A stretch of 64,000 nucleotides of DNA from CAZKEW01 sp964580435. Its GTDB lineage: Bacteria; Acidobacteriota; Aminicenantia; Aminicenantales; UBA8522. Location: assembly GCA_964580435.1 (NCBI GenBank), contig CAZOKP010000001.1:78830-142829 (forward strand), written 5' to 3'. The position numbers and the translations under genes are program-made. Shown piece after piece: positions 57,622-64,000 of this stretch. Under the pieces are notes generated by a model that was not told the origin of the DNA, did no database searches, and was given only the letters and a program-made list of their open reading frames with translations. Numbering within the stretch: position 1 is the first letter of the stretch; every line of letters starts with the position of its first letter.

Positions 57622-59754
57622 ATGATCCAGCGACTTGAAAAGAAAACACACCGAGACAGGACTTGCTTGTGGGCGGTTCTTAGTTCAATCACCATTCTGG
57701 CGCTTGCCTCGCAACTGGTTTTCGCTCAGGCGCAAACGCTGAAGGCTCCGGTGACGCGGCAGGACAACTTTCGCGAGATTATTCACGGCGTCGAGATCAT
57801 CGATCCTTATCGTTGGCTCGAAGATCAGCAGAGCACTGAGACGCGCCAGTGGATCGATGCCCAGAACCAATACACGCACGCGCTGCTTGATGGCCTGCCG
57901 TCGCGCCCGCGCATCCAGAAGCGGCTGGCGGAGTTGCTGCGCACAGATTCGGTCAGCGCCCCATTCGAGCAGGCGGGCCGCTACTTTCTCTTTAAAAAGC
58001 GCGCGGAGGATGACCTGGCGATTCTCTTCCTCCGTAAGGGACTGAACGGCACCGACGAGGTACTCATCGACCCGCACACCTTGAGCGCCGATCACACGAC
58101 CGGCATCCGCCTGGAGGATGTTTCCGGCGATGGCCGGTTGATGCTTTACAGCATCCGGCGCGGCGGCGAAGACGAAACCGAACTGCACGTGATGGATGTC
58201 GATAGCCGCAAAGATTTCCCTGACCAATTGCCCAGAGCTTTGTACCGCGGCACCTCATTCAAGAAAGACGGCAGCGGGTTTTATTACAGCCTGCAACGGC
58301 GCGAGGTCGGCATACGAGTCTTCTATCATGCCATCGGGACCGACCCGTCCAAAGACGTTGAAGTCTTCGGCAAAGGCTACGGGCCGGACAAGTGGGTGAG
58401 CGCGTCTGTGTCAGAAGACGGTCGCTACGTGCTATTTACCGTGGAGCACGGCTGGGCGAAAAATGAAGTCTACGTGCAGGAGATTGCCGGCGGCCCCGTC
58501 AAGTCGATCGTGAATGACATTGACGCGCACTTCTATGCTTGGTTTGCGGGCGACCGGCTGGTGATGCAGACGGATTGGCAGGCCCCGAAGAATCGCATCG
58601 TGGTCGTTGATTTGAAAAGCCCTGCGCGCGACCAGTGGCGAGAAATCATCCCCACTGGCCCCGATGCCATCGAGGGATTCGCACTCGCCGGAGGCAAGCT
58701 GTTCGTGAGCTACCTGCACAACGTCGCTTCGCAAGTGAAGATTTTCACGATAGACGGCAAACCGCTGGGCGAAGTGCCGCTGCCCGGTCTCGGTTCGGCA
58801 GGCGGATACGGGGGCCGCTGGAACAGCAACGAAGCCTTCTTTGGCTTCACGTCTTACGTGATGCCGGAGACCATTTATCGATACGATGTCGCAACAGGCA
58901 AAGCCGAGGTGTGGGCACAGCGCAAAGTGCCTTTCAAGTCCGACGACTTCGAGGTTGAGCAGGTGTGGTATGCATCAAAAGACGGCACGAAGGTTCCGAT
59001 GTTCCTTGTTCACAGAAGGGGATTGAAGCCGAACGGCAAACTGCCCACGCTGCTTTACGGATATGGCGGCTTCAACGTCAGCCTGACGCCGAACTTCAAC
59101 ACCGCGGCGGCGCTGTGGGCCGAGCAGGGCGGCGTCTATGCAGTGGCGAATCTGCGCGGCGGCGGCGAGTTCGGCGAAGCGTGGCACAAGGCCGGTATGC
59201 TCGACAAGAAGCAGAACGTCTTTGACGATTTCATTGCGGCGGCTGAATGGTTGATCAAGAACAATTACACCAACCCATCGAAGCTCGCGATTCAGGGTGG
59301 CAGCAACGGCGGACTGCTCGTGGGTGCGGCACTCACGCAACGACCTGAGCTTTATCAAGCCGTGCTGTGCGAATTCCCTGATCTCGATATGATCGGCTAT
59401 TACCGGTTCAAGAACAACAACCCACCCGCTTTGCTTGAATATGGCAACGCTTCCGACCCGGAGCAGTTCAAGTTCCTCGCGGCTTACTCGCCTTATCAAA
59501 AAGTAAAACTCGGCACGAAGTATCCGGCGGCGTTTTTTACAACCGGCGATGCAGACACGCGCGTGCCGCCATTGCAAGCGCGCAAGATGACGGCGCGGCT
59601 GCAAGCGGCGACCGCATCGGGCAGACCTGTGGTGTTGCTCTACGACACCAAAGCGGGCCACGCGGGCGGGAGGCCGTTGAGCAAAATCATCGAAGATCTT
59701 TCGTTAGAGATAGCCTTTTTGTTCTGGCAACTCGGTCTGGATCAATCATCCTAG
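57622..59754 (+). CDS. exported prolyl oligopeptidase (S9A)
   Basis: This 710-residue serine peptidase cuts peptides after proline, probably in the periplasm. A signal segment (about residues 15-36) precedes the N-terminal propeller-flanking helix (DPYRWLEDQQSTETRQWID), a seven-bladed propeller and the alpha/beta-hydrolase domain. The catalytic triad is Ser561 in GGSNGGLLVG, Asp in GDADTRVPPLQ (about 645) and His680 in TKAGHAGGRP. The ATG at 57622 is chosen because AGGAGGT lies 5 bp upstream; a start 19 codons earlier has none. Codon use is GC-rich, unlike the island before it. It stands alone. Confidence 0.94.
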   Translation: MIQRLEKKTHRDRTCLWAVLSSITILALASQLVFAQAQTLKAPVTRQDNFREIIHGVEIIDPYRWLEDQQSTETRQWIDAQNQYTHALLDGLPSRPRIQKRLAELLRTDSVSAPFEQAGRYFLFKKRAEDDLAILFLRKGLNGTDEVLIDPHTLSADHTTGIRLEDVSGDGRLMLYSIRRGGEDETELHVMDVDSRKDFPDQLPRALYRGTSFKKDGSGFYYSLQRREVGIRVFYHAIGTDPSKDVEVFGKGYGPDKWVSASVSEDGRYVLFTVEHGWAKNEVYVQEIAGGPVKSIVNDIDAHFYAWFAGDRLVMQTDWQAPKNRIVVVDLKSPARDQWREIIPTGPDAIEGFALAGGKLFVSYLHNVASQVKIFTIDGKPLGEVPLPGLGSAGGYGGRWNSNEAFFGFTSYVMPETIYRYDVATGKAEVWAQRKVPFKSDDFEVEQVWYASKDGTKVPMFLVHRRGLKPNGKLPTLLYGYGGFNVSLTPNFNTAAALWAEQGGVYAVANLRGGGEFGEAWHKAGMLDKKQNVFDDFIAAAEWLIKNNYTNPSKLAIQGGSNGGLLVGAALTQRPELYQAVLCEFPDLDMIGYYRFKNNNPPALLEYGNASDPEQFKFLAAYSPYQKVKLGTKYPAAFFTTGDADTRVPPLQARKMTARLQAATASGRPVVLLYDTKAGHAGGRPLSKIIEDLSLEIAFLFWQLGLDQSS

Positions 59755-59871
59755 CGAGCGGACGCTTTCAGCGCGTAGGAACGGGCGGACTATTCGATTT
59801 GAACAGACGCCCGTCTTTTTGCTGAGCGCAGGTATGATGTGCCGGCCGCCAATCTCGGCTAAACTACATCT

Positions 59872-60072
59872 ATGTACTGTCCTAAATGCGCAAGTCCAAA
59901 TAGCGACGACGCGAAGTATTGCCGCGTGTGTGGAGAAAAGTTGACCGTCATTGCGAAAGCCATGTCGAAGCATTTGCCGGTGACGCTGGTCAGCAAATTG
60001 GATGACTATCTCGAGGGCAAGCATGAACGATTGCGCCGGGAACCACCAAGACCTCTTGCCCGGGGAGAGTGA
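59872..60072 (+). CDS. small zinc-ribbon protein (66 residues)
   Basis: The product begins MYCPKCASPNSDDAKYCRVC, a double C-x-x-C zinc ribbon like the N-terminus of the kinase at 60608, then a basic helical part (KLDDYLEGKHERLRREPPRP). There is no clear ribosome site. It may be a real short protein or the truncated start of a zinc-ribbon/kinase-type gene of this region. Nothing else is recognised up to the direct repeat at 60209. Confidence 0.5.
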   Translation: MYCPKCASPNSDDAKYCRVCGEKLTVIAKAMSKHLPVTLVSKLDDYLEGKHERLRREPPRPLARGE

Positions 60073-60208
60073 AGATCATGAAAAATATTCGGCCGAAGGC
60101 TCGGCGGCCATCAGGCATTCCTTAGATCATCGGATTTCCTGTCCGTCGCCCTGCAAATTATCAATCCATTCATTCTCGTCGAGTTAGGAGATTGAGCGCC
60201 CTGCGTTC

Positions 60209-60476
60209 TGATGTTATTGTGGCCAATTTGTGACCCGGCTATAATTTTACAACGGCTATAAGATGATGTAATATTGGTCCCCATTTACGATTTGCGCGCC
60301 TGTAGCTCAGTGGATAGAGCGACGAACTCCGGATCCAAACTGAGCAATTCTCTTAACCTCCTGAAAACAAAGTAATAGTCAATCTTATCAGAAATTTACA
60401 AATTATCTGTAGGTATACAGAAGTATACCGAAGTATATGGAAGTAAACCTGGGATAGTCACAATTTGGTCACAATT
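60209..60476 (+). repeat. direct repeat with tRNA-Arg half and arm-like sites, copy 1
   Basis: About 268 bp repeated at 62915-63181, with a unit spacing of about 2.7 kb. It includes a tRNA-Arg 5' half, CAATTCTCTTAACCTCCTGA, then 10-bp-spaced AGTATAC-like units (60413-60448) and GGTCACAATTTGGTCACAAT. The spaced units look like arm-type binding sites of a tyrosine integrase. The following 60477-60607 contains no other feature. Confidence 0.75.
60296..60336 (+). tRNA. tRNA-Arg(CCG) 5' half, copy 1 (fragment)
   Basis: GCGCCTGTAGCTCAGTGGAT followed by AGAGC, and an anticodon arm ACTCCGGATCC with anticodon CCG, equals the first 41 bases of a bacterial tRNA-Arg. The sequence then leaves the tRNA after GGATCC. 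It is not functional; it is the typical scar of integration at an anticodon loop. Confidence 0.7.
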
Positions 60477-60607
60477 CTCATGTGTGTTATGAGACTCGAT
60501 ATCCAGTTTGGTCTAACACCGAAAGGATAGGGGAGAGGTCAGTTGTTAGTTGACTGTCCTCCCCATTCTTTGCTAATCTTTAGCCATAGATTGAAAAGGT
60601 ATATTCT

Positions 60608-62872
60608 GTGGCCATCAAGTGCCCGAAATGTCACACTGAGAATCCCCCTGATTCCAAGTTTTGTAAAGAATGTGCAACTCAACTGATCCCAGCTGAAGGT
60701 CCCTACGCCTCAGAAACCCTGACGCTGGAAACCCAAGCCGAAGGACTCCCTCGAGGGACAATCTTTGCCGGAAGGTACGAGATTCTGGAGGCACTCGGCA
60801 CTGGCGGGATGGGCACCGTCTATCGCGTCTATGACCGGAAGCTCGAAGAGGAGGTAGCGCTCAAACTCATCAAGCCTGAAATCTCGGCCAATCGGAAGGC
60901 AATCGAGCGGTTCAAGAACGAACTGAAGGTGGCCCGGAAAATTACCCATAAGAATGTCTGCAAGATGTATGACCTGGGAGAGAGCGGGGGAACGTCATAC
61001 ATCACGATGGAGTATGTGACGGGGGAGGACCTCAAAAGTTTTATCCATAGGTCTAAGCAGTTGACGGCGGCGACATCCATATCCCTTGCCGTACAGGTCG
61101 CCGAGGGCCTTGGGGAAGCGCATAAGCTGGGCATTATCCATCGGGACCTTAAGCCCGGCAACATCATGATCGACAAAGAGGGCAACGCTAAGATCATGGA
61201 TTTTGGGATAGCCCGGACGCTTGCGGTTGCAGGAGCAACAGCCGAGGGTGCAATCATCGGGACACTGGAGTACATGAGCCCAGAGCAGGTTGAGGGCAGG
61301 GAGGTCGACGCCAGGAGCGATATTTTCGCCTTTGGCTGTGTGCTCTACGAAATGCTGACGGGGAAAAGCGCCTTTGGTCGGAAGGCAAGCGCCCAAACGA
61401 TCGCGGCCGTCCTCCACGAGGAAGTGCCCGTTGTGTCTGAATCAGGGGTCGAGGTCTCTGAAGAACGGCAGAGGGTCATCAGCCGTTGCCTGGAAAAGGA
61501 CCCGGAACGTCGATTCCGATCGATAAACGATGTCGTCTCCCTCCTAGCAAGGCCTGAAAAGAGCGCCGCAAAAGAGGAGAGGGATACGAGGGAAGCCTCT
61601 GTCGCGGTGTTGCCATTTGTGAACATGAGTTCAGACCGAGAAAACGAATACTTCAGCGACGGGCTGGCCGAAGAGCTCATCAATTCATTGTCCAGGATCG
61701 AGGGCCTCCACGTCGTCTCCCGGACATCGTCTTTCTCTTTCAAGGGGAAAGACCTCGACATCCGCCAGATTGCCGAAAAGCTCAACGTCGCCTCCGTCCT
61801 GGAAGGAAGCGTCCGTAAGTCAGGCAACAGGTTGCGTATCACCGCGCAGCTCATCAAGGCTTCGAACGGGTTCCATCTTTATACCGAGACCTTCGACCGG
61901 GAGCTCAAGGACGTCTTCGAGATCCAAAACGAGATCGCCCACACCATCGCTAAGGTCCTCCATCCTGTGCTGACGAGTCAGGACAAAAGATCCCTCTCCC
62001 AGATCCCGACGACCAACATCGAAGCCTATGATTATTGCCTCCGAGGACGCCAGTCTTTTTACCTCTTCCAGAGGACCGCGTTCGAACGGGCGCTCAAGTT
62101 GTTCCTTCATGCGACAGAGCTTGATCCCAGATATGCCAGCGCCTACGCTTGGGCGGCCAATTGCTATTCTTTCCTCTACACCTGGTTCAATCCCAGCCAG
62201 GAGAACCTCGATGCTGCGGAAAGGAACAGCCTGAAAGCGCTGGAATTAGATCCTGAGCTGGGTGAGGGTCATGTGGCCCGGGGAATGGTCCTCTACAACC
62301 GAAAAGATTTTGAGGGGGCTCAAGAAGAATTCGAGAGGGCTGTCCGGCTGAAACCGGACCTTTTTGAGGCCTCTTACCTGTATGCCAGGCTCTGCTTCGC
62401 TCTAGGCCAGTTCGAAAAGGCGGCCCGGCTGGCTCACCGGGCCAGCCGGCTGCGTCCCGAGGATTATAATGCTCCCTGCCTGCTGGGAATGATCTATACG
62501 GAGCAGAACAAACCGGCTGAGAGAGAGCAGGCCTACCGGATAACTCTGGAGAATGTCAAGAGATCGCTGGAGCTTTTCCCCGAGGATACGCGGGCGCTCT
62601 ATATGGGGGCGGCAGCGGCCATCAGTCTGGGTGAGGAGAAGCTCGGCCTGGAATGGGCCGAACGCATTTCTTCGGCTCATCCTCAGGAAACCATGACGCT
62701 CTATGGCGTCGCCTGCTCCTATGCTCTCTTAGGCCAGACTGAGAAGGCGATCGACTGCATGGAGGAAGCGGTTCAGTTCGGGACAATCCAGAAAAAATGG
62801 CTCGAGCACGACCCCGACCTCCGTTCGATCCGCGATCATCCTCGTTTTAAGGCCTTGCTCGAACGATTATAA
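60608..62872 (+). CDS. zinc-ribbon Ser/Thr protein kinase with TolB-like and TPR domains
   Basis: This 754-residue protein starts at a GTG with AAGG 8 bp upstream. Domains: zinc ribbon CPKCHTENPPDSKFCKEC (4-21); Hanks kinase (about 55-315) with G-loop LGTGGMGTVYRV, Lys in VALKLIK, catalytic HRDLKPGN (H178, D180), DFG and SPEQ; a TolB/FlgO-like N-terminal domain (SVAVLPFVNMSSDRENEYFS, about 330-450); then TPR repeats to the C-terminus (DHPRFKALLERL). The kinase looks active. It is flanked by two direct repeats containing tRNA-Arg halves. It could phosphorylate partners read by FHA proteins such as the 43269 activator, but that is speculation. Confidence 0.92.
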   Translation: MAIKCPKCHTENPPDSKFCKECATQLIPAEGPYASETLTLETQAEGLPRGTIFAGRYEILEALGTGGMGTVYRVYDRKLEEEVALKLIKPEISANRKAIERFKNELKVARKITHKNVCKMYDLGESGGTSYITMEYVTGEDLKSFIHRSKQLTAATSISLAVQVAEGLGEAHKLGIIHRDLKPGNIMIDKEGNAKIMDFGIARTLAVAGATAEGAIIGTLEYMSPEQVEGREVDARSDIFAFGCVLYEMLTGKSAFGRKASAQTIAAVLHEEVPVVSESGVEVSEERQRVISRCLEKDPERRFRSINDVVSLLARPEKSAAKEERDTREASVAVLPFVNMSSDRENEYFSDGLAEELINSLSRIEGLHVVSRTSSFSFKGKDLDIRQIAEKLNVASVLEGSVRKSGNRLRITAQLIKASNGFHLYTETFDRELKDVFEIQNEIAHTIAKVLHPVLTSQDKRSLSQIPTTNIEAYDYCLRGRQSFYLFQRTAFERALKLFLHATELDPRYASAYAWAANCYSFLYTWFNPSQENLDAAERNSLKALELDPELGEGHVARGMVLYNRKDFEGAQEEFERAVRLKPDLFEASYLYARLCFALGQFEKAARLAHRASRLRPEDYNAPCLLGMIYTEQNKPAEREQAYRITLENVKRSLELFPEDTRALYMGAAAAISLGEEKLGLEWAERISSAHPQETMTLYGVACSYALLGQTEKAIDCMEEAVQFGTIQKKWLEHDPDLRSIRDHPRFKALLERL

Positions 62873-62914
62873 TCATCTCGACTTTTCTGCTTAATCATGC
62901 TTCCCAATACAACT

Positions 62915-63181
62915 TGATGCTATTTTGTCCAATTTGTGGCCTGGATACGGTTTTACAACGACTCTCAGATGATGTAGTATGAGTTCCCATATGTGACCTG
63001 CGCGCCTGTAGTTCAGTGGATACAGCGACGGACTCCGGATCCAAACTGAGCAATTCTCTTAACCTCCTGAAAATAAAGTAATAGTCAATCTTATCAGAAA
63101 TTTACAAATTATCTGCAGGTATACCAAAGTATACGCAGGTATATGGAAGTATACCGGGGGTGGTCACAATTTGGTCACAAT
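62915..63181 (+). repeat. direct repeat with tRNA-Arg half and arm-like sites, copy 2
   Basis: Matches 60209-60476 over its whole length with scattered differences, including the tRNA half, the AGTATAC-like units (63118-63155) and GGTCACAATTTGGTCACAAT. It precedes a decayed second kinase copy, so the whole module was duplicated. Apart from this the 62873-63368 spacer shows nothing. Confidence 0.75.
63002..63042 (+). tRNA. tRNA-Arg(CCG) 5' half, copy 2 (fragment)
   Basis: GCGCCTGTAGTTCAGTGGAT, then ACAGC and ACGGACTCCGGATCC. The anticodon arm is closer to a normal tRNA-Arg than in copy 1, but the D-stem has a mismatch. It is truncated at the same base as copy 1. Confidence 0.68.
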
Positions 63182-63368
63182 CCTGTAAGATCCAGTGCAC
63201 TCAAAATCTAATTTAGCATCACTTGGGGGATAAGCTCCATTAAGCCAAGTTAAGCGGGTCTAGCTAAATTCTGTGACACTGTCTAGGAGGAGCAGAGGTC
63301 TGTTTTCATTTGACTTGCTCCCTGATTCCCTGATAGCCTCTAGCCGCAGCTGATAGAAGGGACCGACA

Positions 63369-63723
63369 GTGGCCACTAAGTGCCCGAAATGTGAGTTTGA
63401 TAATCCTGACGATACCATTTATTGCGGAAAGGGAAGCTGGCAATTGTTTCATCACTATAGAGTACGTATCCGGAGAGGACCTCAAAAGTTTCATCCGGCG
63501 GTCAAGGCCACTCGTTGTGGGAACGGCAATTTTCATGGCTAAGCAGGTCTGTGAAGGGCTGGCCGGGGCCCACCGGCTGGGAGTTGTCCACCGGGAATTG
63601 AAGCCGAGCAATATCACGATCGACAAAGAAGGCAATGCCAAGGTCATGCTGATTCTCAAGTGCCTGGAGAGAGACAAAGAGGAGCGCTATCAAAGCGCCG
63701 GGGCGCCGCTGATGCCTGTGTGA
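63369..63723 (+). pseudogene. decayed second copy of the zinc-ribbon kinase
   Basis: It starts with a GTG and the zinc ribbon CPKCEFDNPDDTIYCGKG. It then jumps with a frame change directly to FITIEYVSGEDLKSFIRRSR, VVHRELKPSNITIDKEGNAK and, after a second deletion, LKCLERDKEERYQS before a stop. The N-lobe (G-loop and Lys), the DFG region and all TolB/TPR parts are lost, and the catalytic HRD is HRE. It lies after the second direct repeat, exactly as the intact gene lies after the first. Confidence 0.85.
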
Positions 63724-63748
63724 TGTGCATTAAAAAAAGGAAAAAATT

Positions 63749-64000
63749 ATGAAAGTACGTAATCTTAGTTTAATTCTGATCTTAGTCACGCTATTTCAAG
63801 TAACTGCATCAGAAGAAAAACTCTTAACAACCGATCAGTGGTTAGAAGATCTTGAGTTCGTAATATCAAAATTAAATTCACACCATCCAAATCTTTATTA
63901 TAAAATAAATAAAACAAAATTTGATTCAATCGTTGCAGAATCTCATAATGAAATTGCTCAATCAAAATCGGATATAGAATGCTACTTTGCCATTAGAAAA
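63749..64000 (+). CDS. exported S41-type peptidase, N-terminal part
   Basis: The frame is open from the ATG at 63749 to the window end (84 codons), with AAAGG 8 bp upstream. A signal peptide (MKVRNLSLILILVTLFQVTA) is followed by LTTDQWLEDLEFVISKLNSH, HPNLYYKINKTKFDSIVAES and a helix ending SDIECYFAIRK. This pattern (D-x-x-x-L-x-x-x-L-x-x-x-H-P-N-L-Y-Y-K) is typical of the helical N-terminal domain of S41/CtpA-like peptidases. The catalytic part lies beyond the window. The gene is AT-rich compared with the kinase before it. Confidence 0.65.
   Translation, partial: MKVRNLSLILILVTLFQVTASEEKLLTTDQWLEDLEFVISKLNSHHPNLYYKINKTKFDSIVAESHNEIAQSKSDIECYFAIRK

Overview
The window looks like one stretch of a metagenome-assembled genome (it carries a 100-N scaffold gap) from a Gram-negative, heterotrophic bacterium. 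TonB-dependent receptors with a carboxypeptidase-type N-terminal domain, zinc-ribbon/kinase/TolB/TPR proteins, DUF4440 secreted proteins, BACON-like repeats and an FHA-GAF-sigma54 activator together suggest the Acidobacteriota/Candidatus Aminicenantes neighbourhood. That placement is an inference; there is no rRNA gene and no complete tRNA gene here to test it.

Layout. 1-16 kb (AT-rich): an exopolysaccharide cluster on the + strand: asparagine synthase (cut by the window edge), two GT4 glycosyltransferases, two polymerase/ligase membrane proteins, a heparinase II/III-type lyase, an outer-membrane barrel, a Wzz/BY-kinase chain-length regulator, a TPR protein, a Wza-like export protein and a CpsB-type phosphatase. 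16-22 kb: housekeeping genes (rsmD, rpmE-prfA-prmC) around an artefactual scaffold gap. 22-28 kb: a cyclic-di-GMP block with an HD-GYP protein, a GGDEF-PilZ protein, a coiled-coil protein and a secreted BACON/cohesin protein. 28-33.6 kb: urocanate hydratase, then a sigma54-type promoter driving a 71-residue secreted Cys peptide, a 6-bladed propeller protein, a thioredoxin-fold protein and an ABC exporter. 34-40 kb: gltX-glnS, msrP, an exported RraA-like protein and a hypothetical gene. 39.9-45.2 kb: an FHA-GAF-sigma54 activator faces a -24/-12 promoter with two palindromic upstream sites. This promoter drives a very short secreted Cys peptide (57 residues) and a TonB-dependent receptor. 45-49 kb: small membrane proteins and gene debris. 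49-53 kb: secreted enzyme and OmpA-like genes. 53-57.4 kb: an accessory island of tiny, unrelated, mostly AT-rich genes separated by repeated 39-bp hairpins and by N-terminal scraps of a phage-type integrase. 57.6-64 kb: prolyl oligopeptidase, then a tandem module made of a tRNA-Arg 5' half, arm-site-like repeats and a TPR protein kinase. The second kinase copy is decayed. The window ends inside an S41-type protease gene.

Most notable: (1) two separate loci in which a small secreted cysteine peptide sits behind a textbook sigma54 promoter with paired palindromic enhancer-like sites, one linked to an exporter and one to a TonB receptor; (2) a roughly 100-150 bp intergenic hairpin element present three times with compensatory stem changes; (3) the small-gene island and the tRNA-Arg module, both showing repeated tyrosine-integrase traces. 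All assignments come from reading the sequence; no database search was run.
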